This document shows positions 1 to 7,957 of a stretch of 64,000 bases of DNA, piece by piece. The notes under the pieces were generated by a model, which was given only the letters and a program-made list of their open reading frames with translations, made no database searches and was not told the DNA's origin. The stretch comes from Actinomycetes bacterium (GTDB lineage Bacteria > Actinomycetota > Acidimicrobiia > Acidimicrobiales > Ilumatobacteraceae), in assembly GCA_025356335.1 (NCBI GenBank), contig JANXUF010000033.1:62001-126000 (forward strand), in the 5' to 3' direction. Every line of letters begins with the position of its first letter. The stretch's first letter is position 1. Position numbers and translations under genes: made by a program.

Positions 1-28
1 TGGGCCTGCCCGACGCGCTGGCGTGGTG

Positions 29-1198
29 CTACTGGCCGGCGACGGGAACCCGTGGACCGGCGTCTGCCGGAGCGTCGGCGTCGAGGGCGAACTTGACGTA
101 CTCCTCTGCGGTGTCCTCCCAGTCCTCGAACTGGATGACGTTCATCTCCTCGAAGCGGTGACGGAGCCACTTGTCGTTGCGATCGAGCAGACCGAGTTTC
201 TTGCAGTTCGGGACGATCTTCGAGAACAGCATCTGCTGGAACATCACCCTGGTCGGGTCGGCGAGCACGAGTGGCAGCACGTCCTTGGGGTTGATGCCCA
301 TCCGGTCCCACACTTCTTGTGAGAGGAAACGGTCGCGCATGCGGACGGCGGCCTCGAAGGCGAACTCCTGGCGGTCCATCATCTCGCGATCGGTCATGCC
401 GTCGTACACCTCTTTGAGCGACAGCACGCCGAAGGCGACGTGGCGGGCTTCGTCACTCATCACGTAACGCAGGAGCTGCTTGAGCAGCGGCTCGCTCGTC
501 AACTGCTGCTGGAAGCCGAAGGCGGCAAGTGCCAGACCCTCGACCATGACCTGCATACCGAGATACGTCATGTCCCAGCGGGAATCGTTGACGATGTCGT
601 CGAGCAGCAACTTCAAGTGGGCGTTGATCGGGTAGTGACCCGACAGCTTGGTGTCGAGGTAGCGGCCGAAGACCTCGACATGACGGGCCTCGTCGACGAC
701 CTGCGTGGAGGCGTACAGCTTGGCGTCATACCACGGCACCGTCTCGACGATCTTGGCGGTACACAGCAGCGCACCCTGCTCACCGTGCAGGAACTGGCTG
801 AGCGTCCAGTTGTTCTGCTCGACGCCGAACTGCAGCCATTCCTTGTCGCCCCACTTCTCCACCGGCGTGCCGATGTATTGCGCCGGCTCCATGCCGGTGC
901 CGATCTGCGCCTGGATCTCGGCGACGACCTTCTCCTGGTCGACCTCGGTATCCCACGGCAGGTCGGTCGAACCGTTCCACTGACCGGTCTTGGCCTTTTC
1001 GTACAACTTGCGCAGATGCGGTCGGGCGAGGGAGTAGTCCCACGTGAAGATGGCGTCTGCGTTGTCCTTGACGACATGCGTGACCTCGTCGACGTCGGTG
1101 TTGACGACGCTGAGGATGGCCTCGATGTCGTTGATCTCGTCGCGGCCGAGCAGTTCTGCGTGCGATGCCCCGATGACGGGATTTTCGGTGATGCTCAT
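29..1198 (-). CDS. Diiron ferritin-like oxygenase/oxidase
   Basis: A 389-residue soluble protein of the ferritin-like (R2/AurF-type) four-helix diiron fold. Two carboxylate-histidine signatures are visible: an early E in 'GEQGALL' followed by 'DEARHVEVFGRY', and 'VEGLALAAFGF' followed by a second 'DEARHVAFGV'. Such E...DExRH pairs ligate two irons in the family. The substrate cannot be read from sequence; an N- or C-oxygenase or desaturase-like oxidase is possible. The start ATG is preceded by 'gaaggagtaaccc', a good ribosome site. It lies 38 bp downstream of a co-directional TetR gene, so the two are probably co-transcribed and the TetR protein probably controls it. Fold assignment is firm; reaction is unknown. 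Confidence 0.8.
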   Translation of the reverse strand: MSITENPVIGASHAELLGRDEINDIEAILSVVNTDVDEVTHVVKDNADAIFTWDYSLARPHLRKLYEKAKTGQWNGSTDLPWDTEVDQEKVVAEIQAQIGTGMEPAQYIGTPVEKWGDKEWLQFGVEQNNWTLSQFLHGEQGALLCTAKIVETVPWYDAKLYASTQVVDEARHVEVFGRYLDTKLSGHYPINAHLKLLLDDIVNDSRWDMTYLGMQVMVEGLALAAFGFQQQLTSEPLLKQLLRYVMSDEARHVAFGVLSLKEVYDGMTDREMMDRQEFAFEAAVRMRDRFLSQEVWDRMGINPKDVLPLVLADPTRVMFQQMLFSKIVPNCKKLGLLDRNDKWLRHRFEEMNVIQFEDWEDTAEEYVKFALDADAPADAGPRVPVAGQ

Positions 1199-1236
1199 GG
1201 GTTACTCCTTCGTTGATTCGTGGTTAGCACGGAGCG

Positions 1237-1869
1237 CTAGCTGTGCAGGGATGATTGGGTCGAGATGAGTGCGCCGGAATAGGCAGGCAGGATGATCTTG
1301 CGGATGAAGGCGCGGGCATCGACTTCCTTGGTGAAGTCCATCCGCTCCGAGGGTGCAAGGAACCCGGAGATCACCAGGCGAACGAGCAGTTCGACGACTT
1401 CGCCACCCTCGCGTTTGCCGAGGAACGGCTGGACGAGCGGGGTCAGGAACGTCGAAGCGACCCGAATGATGCGCGGGACGCCGTGAACCGTCAACTCATC
1501 GACCGTCTCGCCGGGGGCTGTCGACATCATCACCGCAAGGTGGTGGTCGTCGCGCATGTCCTGCATCGAGAACACCACGGCACGCACGAGGAGTTCCTCG
1601 AAGTCGTCGGTCTCACCGATCGCCGCCAGTAGTCGGCTGAAGAAGTCTTCGAGTTCCTGCAGGCGCATCGCCTCGAACAGCACATCTTTGCCGCCGGGGA
1701 ACAGCCGGTAGAGGGTCGCTCGGGAGACCTTGGCGGTGTTGGCGATGTCGTCGATGGTGACGCGCTCGAATCCCCACTGTTCACAGCACACCTTGGCGGC
1801 ATCGAGGATGCGTTGTTCTGCCGCACTCGGCATGCGACGCGTTTCCAAGGCTGAGCCCGCGTGCTCCAT
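1237..1869 (-). CDS. TetR/AcrR family transcriptional regulator
   Basis: A 210-residue TetR-family repressor. The N-terminal DNA-binding helix-turn-helix covers roughly residues 18-62 ('ILDAAKVCCEQWGFERVTI', then 'ANTAKVSRATLYRLFPGGKD'). The C-terminal two-thirds is the helical ligand-binding domain, whose ligand is unknown. It is the first gene of a probable bicistronic unit with the ferritin-like oxygenase gene downstream. A 6-bp-arm inverted repeat overlaps the putative promoter directly upstream, which suggests autorepression. Confidence 0.88.
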   Translation of the reverse strand: MEHAGSALETRRMPSAAEQRILDAAKVCCEQWGFERVTIDDIANTAKVSRATLYRLFPGGKDVLFEAMRLQELEDFFSRLLAAIGETDDFEELLVRAVVFSMQDMRDDHHLAVMMSTAPGETVDELTVHGVPRIIRVASTFLTPLVQPFLGKREGGEVVELLVRLVISGFLAPSERMDFTKEVDARAFIRKIILPAYSGALISTQSSLHS

Positions 1870-1872
1870 GAA

Positions 1873-1918
1873 TGAGACATTAAGACTAAAACCGTCTCAC
1901 TGTCAACCCCCCACTTCG
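1873..1918 (-). promoter_or_regulatory. Promoter and inverted-repeat operator of the TetR gene
   Basis: On the minus strand a perfect -35 TTGACA is followed after about 18 bp by a weak -10 (TAATGT). An inverted repeat TGAGAC...GTCTCA with a 15-bp spacer covers the spacer and the -10. The ATG of the TetR gene follows at once. The region is AT-rich compared with its surroundings. The placement is classic for a TetR-family autorepressor, but binding is inferred. Confidence 0.5.
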
Positions 1919-1988
1919 GCCTGTCATCGTGACCGTCGAAGCGGGCGCGGGACTAGCCTGTGGCCACCGTTCACCACCGGAGGTTTCT

Positions 1989-3095
1989 ATGCGTCGCTCA
2001 GCTCGTTTGGGCACTGTCATGTTCATTGCCGCAGCGACGTTGCTCGCCGCGTGCGGCAGCGATACCAAAGATGCAGCCGTCCCGACGACGACAGATCCGG
2101 CGGCGACGGTCGCCGGATCCGCCGCATCATCTGCCGCCACGACCACTGCCGCCACGACCACTGCCGCCACGACTTCCACGCCGACGACGTCCGCGCCGAC
2201 CGCAGCGGGAGCGACGAAGGCGACAGCCACGACCGCCGCTCCAGCGACTGCCGCCCTCACGAGCGCCGCAGCGACGACAACTGCGACCACTGCCGCCACG
2301 ACCACTGCCGCCAAGATCGCTGTCAACCCGGCGACGTGCGTCGCCGGCAAGACGCTGACCGCCGGCAAGTTCACCGTCGCCACCGGGAATCCGGCGTACT
2401 CCCCGTACGTCATCGACGACAAGCCGGAATCCGGCAAAGGGTTCGAGTCCGCGGTCACCTATGCGGTCGCCGCCAAGATGGGCTTCAAGAACGCTGACGT
2501 CGTCTGGGTGCGCACCGGCTTCGACGAGGCGATTGCACCGGGACCGAAGAGCTTCGACGCCAACATCCAACAGTTCTCCGTCACCGCCGACCGCGCCAAG
2601 GTCGTCGATTTCTCACTGCCGTACTACACGACGAATCAGGCGCTCGTCACGACCAAGACGTCGAAGTTCGCCAAGCCGAAGTCGATGGCGGATCTGAAGA
2701 CCGCCAAGCTCGGTGCAGCAACCGGCACCACCAGCCTGACGTTCATCACCGGGGTGATCAAACCGACGTCCGCTCCGCAGGTGTTCGACGACAACGCCGG
2801 CGCAGCTCAGGCGCTGCAGAACAACCAGATCGACGGCCTCATCGTCGACCTGCCGACGGCATACGGCATCGTCAACGGCGGCGGCATGACCGACGGCAAT
2901 CTTGCCGGCCAGTTCCAACGGCTCTCCACAGAACCAGGTGATCAGCTCGCCTACCTGATCACCAAGGGCAGCCCGCTGACGGAATGCATCAACGGTGCAC
3001 TCAAACAGTTGACCGACGACGGCACGCTCGCCAAGCTGGCAACAACGTGGCTGGCGCAGGGAACCGACGGCGTTCCCATCGTTCCCCGAGGGTGA
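1989..3095 (+). CDS. Polar amino-acid ABC transporter, substrate-binding lipoprotein
   Basis: A family 3 periplasmic-type binding protein anchored as a lipoprotein. The lipobox is 'TLLAAC' near residue 21. A long Ala/Thr linker (residues about 25-115), encoded by 15-bp DNA repeats, leads to a bilobed binding domain with 'FTVATGNPAYSPYV' and 'DANIQQFSVTADRAKVVDFS', typical of SBP_bac_3. I chose the internal ATG because 'ccggaggtttct' lies directly in front of it and it opens the signal peptide; the longer ORF start at 1929 has neither. The stop codon overlaps the GTG of the permease gene, so the importer genes are translationally coupled. The ligand is probably an amino acid, not resolvable further. 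Confidence 0.87.
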   Translation: MRRSARLGTVMFIAAATLLAACGSDTKDAAVPTTTDPAATVAGSAASSAATTTAATTTAATTSTPTTSAPTAAGATKATATTAAPATAALTSAAATTTATTAATTTAAKIAVNPATCVAGKTLTAGKFTVATGNPAYSPYVIDDKPESGKGFESAVTYAVAAKMGFKNADVVWVRTGFDEAIAPGPKSFDANIQQFSVTADRAKVVDFSLPYYTTNQALVTTKTSKFAKPKSMADLKTAKLGAATGTTSLTFITGVIKPTSAPQVFDDNAGAAQALQNNQIDGLIVDLPTAYGIVNGGGMTDGNLAGQFQRLSTEPGDQLAYLITKGSPLTECINGALKQLTDDGTLAKLATTWLAQGTDGVPIVPRG

Positions 3096-3928
3096 CGACA
3101 CCGCTCACCCGTCGGCAACGCTACGAACAACGCACGAAGCGCCGCTCGTTCGCCATCGCCGCCGCCAGCACGATCGTCGTGCTGGCGGCGGTGGTCGTGC
3201 TGTTGCCGATGACGTCCGGATGGCAGAAGGTCCGCCACTCGTTCTTCGACGGTTCGATCTTGCGGTTCTCGCTCGGGCACATGCTCGGGCCGTTCTGGTA
3301 CGACGTCCAGATCTTCCTCTGGTGCGCGCCGTGCATCCTGCTCGGCGGTCTTTCGCTGGCCTTCGCCCGCAATGTCCGCAGCCCGGCGCTGTTCCCGCTG
3401 AGGCTGTTCTCGACGATCTATACGGATGTCTTCCGCGGTGTGCCGATGGTGCTGTGGATCACGCTCATCGGCTTTGGGGTGCCGGGCCTGCTGCAGAGCC
3501 GCAACCTCGGCCGAGCCGTCATCTGGGGTTCGGTTGCGCTGATCGCCGCCTACAGCGCCTACGTCGGCGAGGTTTTCCGTGCCGGCATCGAGAGCGTCCA
3601 CGAATCACAGCGCGCCGCTGCCCGCTCGCTCGGCATGACCAGTACGCAGACGATGCGCCATGTGATCCTCCCCCAGGCCATCCGCCGAGTCGTTCCGCCG
3701 CTGATGAACGATCTCGTTTCATTGCAGAAAGATGTCGCCCTGATCAGCATTCTCGGTCCGGTCGAAGTGCTCCGTCAGGCCGGCATCGACAAGGCGAAGT
3801 TCTTCAACTTCACGCCGTACGTTGCCGCCGCCGTGCTGTTCCTCTGCGTATCGGTGCCCCTCACCCGCACGACCGACCATCTGCTGCAACGCGAGCGGCG
3901 CCGCACCGGCGCGACAGCCGTCCGATGA
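3092..3928 (+). CDS. Polar amino-acid ABC transporter, permease
   Basis: Inner-membrane permease of the HisM/GlnP type, 278 residues. Several hydrophobic segments are visible (first about residues 20-40), and the EAA loop is clear: 'SQRAAARSLGMTSTQTMRHV' followed by 'ILPQAIRRVVPPLMNDLVSL'. The start is a GTG whose last bases form the stop of the preceding binding-protein gene (GTGA overlap); the ORF-track start at 2984 would lie inside that gene. It should form the pore with the ATPase encoded 7 bp downstream. Only one permease gene is present, so the pore is probably a homodimer. Confidence 0.87.
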   Translation: MTTPLTRRQRYEQRTKRRSFAIAAASTIVVLAAVVVLLPMTSGWQKVRHSFFDGSILRFSLGHMLGPFWYDVQIFLWCAPCILLGGLSLAFARNVRSPALFPLRLFSTIYTDVFRGVPMVLWITLIGFGVPGLLQSRNLGRAVIWGSVALIAAYSAYVGEVFRAGIESVHESQRAAARSLGMTSTQTMRHVILPQAIRRVVPPLMNDLVSLQKDVALISILGPVEVLRQAGIDKAKFFNFTPYVAAAVLFLCVSVPLTRTTDHLLQRERRRTGATAVR

Positions 3929-3935
3929 CCGTCCG

Positions 3936-4721
3936 ATGACCGACGCAGCCGCAGCGGGAGAAACCGACGCCGGACGGACGGCGAAGCTCGAACTGGACTC
4001 GGTCGTCAAGCGCTTCGGGCAACGGACCGTGCTCGATCACGTCGACCTGAGCGTCGCCGAGTCAGAGGTCATCTGCCTGATCGGTGCGTCCGGATCCGGT
4101 AAGTCGACACTGCTGCGCTGCTGCAATCTGCTCGAGCCGATCGACGACGGGGCGATCTACCTCGATGGTGTCGACATCTCCGAACCGGGGCTCAGTACCG
4201 ACCCGATCCGGCGCCGCATCGGCATGGTCTTCCAGAACTACAACCTCTTCCCGCACATGAACGTACTGAGGAACGTCACGATCGGACCGATGAAGGTGCT
4301 CGGGCAATCGACTGCAGTCGCCCAGGTAGCGGCGCACGAGCTCCTCGCCGTCTTCGGCCTCGCCGACAAGGCGAGGGCGTATCCGGACCAGCTCTCCGGC
4401 GGCCAGCAACAGCGCGTGGCGATCGTGCGGGCGTTGGCGATGAAGCCGGAACTGATGCTGCTCGACGAGATCACCGCCGCGCTCGACCCGGAACTCGTCG
4501 GCGAGGTGCTCGACGTCATCCGCGGCCTCAAACAGGAGCGCATGACGATGGTGCTGGCGACGCACGAGATGAGTTTCGCCAGGGAGATCAGTGACCGCGT
4601 CGCCTTCCTCGATCAGGGCGTCGTCTGCGAGATCGGCTCACCGCAGCAGATCTTCAACGACCCGGTCGAGCCGAGGACGCGCCAGTTCCTGCAGCGGGTG
4701 ATCGATGCCGGCCGACTCTGA
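3936..4721 (+). CDS. Polar amino-acid ABC transporter, ATP-binding protein
   Basis: The ATPase of the amino-acid importer, 261 residues. Walker A is 'GASGSGKST', the Q-loop 'GMVFQNYNLFPHMNVLRNV', the signature 'LSGGQQQRV', Walker B 'LMLLDEITAAL', and the switch 'ATHEM'. These match the GlnQ/HisP group. Note that the Walker B glutamate is followed by I-T rather than the usual P-T. The start is the second of two nearby ATGs, in frame with the conserved core; the first (overlapping the permease stop) is out of frame. Confidence 0.88.
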   Translation: MTDAAAAGETDAGRTAKLELDSVVKRFGQRTVLDHVDLSVAESEVICLIGASGSGKSTLLRCCNLLEPIDDGAIYLDGVDISEPGLSTDPIRRRIGMVFQNYNLFPHMNVLRNVTIGPMKVLGQSTAVAQVAAHELLAVFGLADKARAYPDQLSGGQQQRVAIVRALAMKPELMLLDEITAALDPELVGEVLDVIRGLKQERMTMVLATHEMSFAREISDRVAFLDQGVVCEIGSPQQIFNDPVEPRTRQFLQRVIDAGRL

Positions 4722-4973
4722 GAACATGCTGCTCGCCGGGCTTCAGGACATCGTCTCGTGCTAGCGCATGGCCGACTGTGTTCCGCGTTCAGCCAGGTCG
4801 ACGGGTGGAACACCAACTGAAACTCCTCGTCGGGAACTTTCACGGACGCATACCACCTCTTCACAGTGCACAGGAACAGCTTCGGGGCGTTGGGCGACAC
4901 GGCCGTAGGCAGGCATCACGCTGGATCCCGGCACGAATCGAGTGATTCGGCCCGGATTGCTGCCTCGCCGGCA

Positions 4974-5345
4974 TCATTCAGGGGCGTGGCAGACGGCTTC
5001 GACGTTGTTGCCGTCCGGGTCGCGGACGAACGCGCCGTAGTAGGTCTCGTGGTATTCGGGGAAGAGTCGCGGTTCGTGGAGCACCTCGGCTCCGGCCGAT
5101 ACCGCTGCGTCGCGGAATGCCCGCACCGCTGCGCGGTCCGGGGCGCTGAAGGCGATATGCGACTCGCGGAACCCGACCCCGGTGCTCTGCGGCCCGAGCC
5201 AGAAGTCGGGCACCGGGGCGATGCCGTAGCCGCGCACGTCACCGAAGTCCATGAGACGCGAGCCGCCGAGTGGGGCGAGCACAACGTCGTAGAACGCCGC
5301 GCTGGCGTCGACATCGGCACATTGGATCGAGAGGTGGTCGAGCAT
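4974..5345 (-). CDS. VOC (glyoxalase/bleomycin-resistance) family protein
   Basis: A 123-residue single vicinal-oxygen-chelate domain with the paired beta-alpha-beta-beta-beta modules. 'LDHLSIQCADVDASAAFYD' opens the first and 'GVGFRESHIAFSAPDRAAV' the second, closed by 'VRDPDGNNVEAVCH'. The His and Glu positions (DH, SHIAF, NNVEA) look able to hold a metal. Such proteins include small lyases, isomerases and resistance proteins, so no substrate is proposed. It stands alone after a 252-bp gap. Confidence 0.75.
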   Translation of the reverse strand: MLDHLSIQCADVDASAAFYDVVLAPLGGSRLMDFGDVRGYGIAPVPDFWLGPQSTGVGFRESHIAFSAPDRAAVRAFRDAAVSAGAEVLHEPRLFPEYHETYYGAFVRDPDGNNVEAVCHAPE

Positions 5346-5370
5346 CGGCTCAGTCTGTCACGGCCGGTCC

Positions 5371-5448
5371 ATCGATTCGGCAGTGCCACCGACCACATCG
5401 ATTCGCCAGTGCCACCGACCACATCGATTCGGCCGCGCCACCGACCAC
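5371..5448. repeat. Tandem repeat, three 26-bp units
   Basis: Three consecutive 26-bp units begin with 'atcgattcg' and end with 'gccaccgaccac'. Units 1 and 2 differ at one base; unit 3 has a few more changes. A short tail repeats 'gaccgaccacga'. The array lies between the VOC gene and the end of the acyl-CoA synthetase gene. No open frame or known element is associated. Confidence 0.85.
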
Positions 5449-5477
5449 GACCGACCACGACCCGCCGGCGCCGGCCG

Positions 5478-7100
5478 CTACGGCAGCACGAGGTCGGCGA
5501 AACGATCGCGCAGCGTCTTCTTGGAGAACTTGCCGACGCTCGTCTTCGGAACCTCGTCGATGAAGATGACGTCGTCCGGCAACTGCCACTTGGCGAGGCT
5601 CGGAGCGATGAAGCTCAGCACTTCCTCCTTGGTCATCGTCTCGCCGTCCTTGACGACGACACAGGCAATCGGACGCTCCGACCATTTCGTCGAGAGCACG
5701 CCGATGACCGCCGCCTCCTTGATCTTCGGGTGACCCATCAGCTCGTTCTCGATCTCGACCGAGCTGATCCACTCGCCACCCGACTTGATGAGGTCCTTGG
5801 TGCGGTCGACGAGTTTGATCCGACCCTCGGAGTCGACGGTGGCGACGTCGCCGGTCCGCAACCAGCCGTCATCGGTGAAGCTCTCGCCGGCGCGTGGGTC
5901 GTCGTAATAGGTGGCGGTGATCCACTGGCCCCTGCACTGCAGTTCGCCGCTCGACTCGCCGTCCCACGGCAGTTTCTCCATCGTGCCGGGGTCGACCACC
6001 CTGGCCTCGATGCAAAAGGCGATCTGGCCGACGTTCGTACGCAGATCCGCCTGCTCCTCGTCGCTGAGCAGCAAATCGGCTTTGCTGAGGCTGCAGACAG
6101 CGGCGATCGGCGAGGTCTCCGTCATCCCCCACGCCTGCAGGATCGGCAAACCCAGTTGCAGTCGATAGGCCTCGCTCAAGGCGCGCGGCACAGCCGAACC
6201 GCCGCAGGGGATCACGCGGAGCGACGACGTGTCCCGGCCTTTCAACGCTGGCAGCACCGCCATCCAGATCGTCGGGACACCGGCAGCAACCGTCACCCGC
6301 TGATTGACGATCAGATCGGCGATCGCCGGGCCCGACAGATCGTTGCCAGGCATCACCAGGTCGGCACCGCTTGCGACTCCGGCATGGGCCAGACCCCAAC
6401 TGTTGGCGTGGAACATCGGCACCACCGGGAGGATGACGTCGCGTTCTCCGACGCCGATCTCATCGGTCGTCATCACGCCCATCGTGTGCAGGAACGTCGA
6501 CCGGTGGCTGTAGATCACGCCCTTCGGGTTTCCGGTCGTGCCGCTCGTGTAGCACATCGATGCTGCCCGGTTCTCGTCGTCGACCGCGAACGCGACCGGC
6601 GAGGCTGCGGCGAGGAGCGTCTCGTAGTCGTGCAATTGGATGTCGCCGAGATCCGCTGGGATCTCGCCCTTTCCATCGTCCATCACGACCAGGTGTTTGA
6701 CCGTCGAGAACGTCTTGAGGAGGGGTGCGAGCAGCCCGAGCAACGATTTGTCGGCGAAGATGACCTCGTCCGCGGCATGGTTGACGATGTACGTCAGCTG
6801 CTCGGGGAACAGACGAATATTGAGCGTATGCAGGACGCGACCGGTGCACGGTGCGGCGAAATACAGCTCGAGGTGGCGGGAGGTGTTCCAGGCAAACGTT
6901 CCGATGCGCCCATCGGCGCTGATCCCGAGCGTGTCGAACACGCCGCCGAGCCGCCTCGTTCGTTCGGCCCAGTCGCCGTAGGTGATCGACTCGACGTGGC
7001 CGGACATCGCCGTCGTGATCGTCTTGGTTCGGTGGTATTGCTCGGCACGCTCGAACAGGTGAACGATCGTCAGCGGAGTCTCTTGCATCGTCGAACGCAT
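5478..7100 (-). CDS. Long-chain acyl-CoA synthetase (AMP-forming)
   Basis: A 540-residue member of the ANL adenylating superfamily. The phosphate-binding motif is '[12 protein letters not shown]', followed by 'GGSAVPRAL', the A5 motif '[10 protein letters not shown]', and the A7/A8 region '[18 protein letters not shown]' and '[16 protein letters not shown]'. The C-terminal lysine is in '[10 protein letters not shown]'. It should activate a medium- or long-chain fatty acid with ATP and load CoA. The start follows 'gagagggaaacc'; a second ATG lies five codons in. The gene is divergent from a DedA-like membrane protein. Substrate length is not predictable. Confidence 0.88.
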   Translation of the reverse strand: MRSTMQETPLTIVHLFERAEQYHRTKTITTAMSGHVESITYGDWAERTRRLGGVFDTLGISADGRIGTFAWNTSRHLELYFAAPCTGRVLHTLNIRLFPEQLTYIVNHAADEVIFADKSLLGLLAPLLKTFSTVKHLVVMDDGKGEIPADLGDIQLHDYETLLAAASPVAFAVDDENRAASMCYTSGTTGNPKGVIYSHRSTFLHTMGVMTTDEIGVGERDVILPVVPMFHANSWGLAHAGVASGADLVMPGNDLSGPAIADLIVNQRVTVAAGVPTIWMAVLPALKGRDTSSLRVIPCGGSAVPRALSEAYRLQLGLPILQAWGMTETSPIAAVCSLSKADLLLSDEEQADLRTNVGQIAFCIEARVVDPGTMEKLPWDGESSGELQCRGQWITATYYDDPRAGESFTDDGWLRTGDVATVDSEGRIKLVDRTKDLIKSGGEWISSVEIENELMGHPKIKEAAVIGVLSTKWSERPIACVVVKDGETMTKEEVLSFIAPSLAKWQLPDDVIFIDEVPKTSVGKFSKKTLRDRFADLVLP

Positions 7101-7192
7101 GGTTTCCCTCTCGTGCTACGCGCCACCCCATTCGGGCGCAGCCCAGAACAGTAACGCGCCGAAGTCTGAGCCGCTCGCCGTACGCTCTGGCG

Positions 7193-7882
7193 ATGGCGAG
7201 CGAGCAGACGGCATTCCCCTTGCAACCGCCGGAGTTGCCGTCCTCGTCGCCGTCGGTGGCACCCGACAGCCGCTTGCGACTGCTGGTCGGTGCCTTCGGT
7301 GTACTCGTCGGCCTGGGCTATGTCGCCCAGATCTTCTTCGCCAGGATCATCGCCTCCAGCCCAGAGGGCCTGATCGCGCTGTCGTCGCGTATCCGCTATC
7401 TGCTGCTGAGCGTCCCTGCCGGCATCAGCCCGATCGCCTATTCCGTCATCGGTTTCGTTCGCCTGGCGATTGCTGCGACGCTCTGCTACGTGCTCGGATA
7501 CTTCTACGGCGACCGAGCGATGGCGTGGTTCTCGCGCCAACTCGACGGCCAGGAGCCGATCACGTTCCGCTGGCTGAAGATCGTCGCTGCCAAGGCCGGG
7601 TGGGTGCTGGCGCTGCTGTTCCCCGGCAGCAACATCGCCTGCGCCCTCGTCGGTTTGCACCGCATGCCTCCGCGCCGCTTTGCGCTGTTCATCTCCCTCG
7701 GCATCGCAGCACGTCTCGCATGGGTGTGGGCAGCGGCTCGCCATTTCGACAAGCAGTTGACTAGGCTGCTGCACTGGATCGAGAAGTACCAGTGGTATGT
7801 CGTCGGTGCATTCTTCGTCATCACCTTCGCCCAGGCGTTCTACAAGGCCGCGAGGATGGAGAAAAGCGGCCAGATCGAATAG
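7193..7882 (+). CDS. DedA/SNARE-associated-like membrane protein
   Basis: A 229-residue integral membrane protein with about five hydrophobic segments (roughly residues 28-50, 70-105, 135-150, 160-180, 200-220). 'LLFPGSNIACALVGLHRMPP' followed by 'RRFALFISLG' resembles the VTT/DedA motif, in which a re-entrant loop carries a G-x-R/N and the next helix a glycine-rich turn. The family includes lipid scramblases such as undecaprenyl-phosphate flippases. The match is by eye and partial; it may simply be an uncharacterised membrane protein. Confidence 0.6.
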   Translation: MASEQTAFPLQPPELPSSSPSVAPDSRLRLLVGAFGVLVGLGYVAQIFFARIIASSPEGLIALSSRIRYLLLSVPAGISPIAYSVIGFVRLAIAATLCYVLGYFYGDRAMAWFSRQLDGQEPITFRWLKIVAAKAGWVLALLFPGSNIACALVGLHRMPPRRFALFISLGIAARLAWVWAAARHFDKQLTRLLHWIEKYQWYVVGAFFVITFAQAFYKAARMEKSGQIE

Positions 7883-7957
7883 CTGTCGGCGCGACTGTCG
7901 TGCAACTTCTGGGGACCGTGGTGCACCGCCGGCAGTGCACCAGTGAACTCAGTCCGG

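Noticed and set aside
4722-4973. Gap after the amino-acid importer
   Set aside because: Searched for terminators, RNAs and small genes on both strands; nothing convincing was found.
4866-7154. 762-residue plus-strand ORF
   Set aside because: It is antisense to the acyl-CoA synthetase and VOC genes, Arg/His/Asp-rich and without any family motif; a GC-rich shadow frame.
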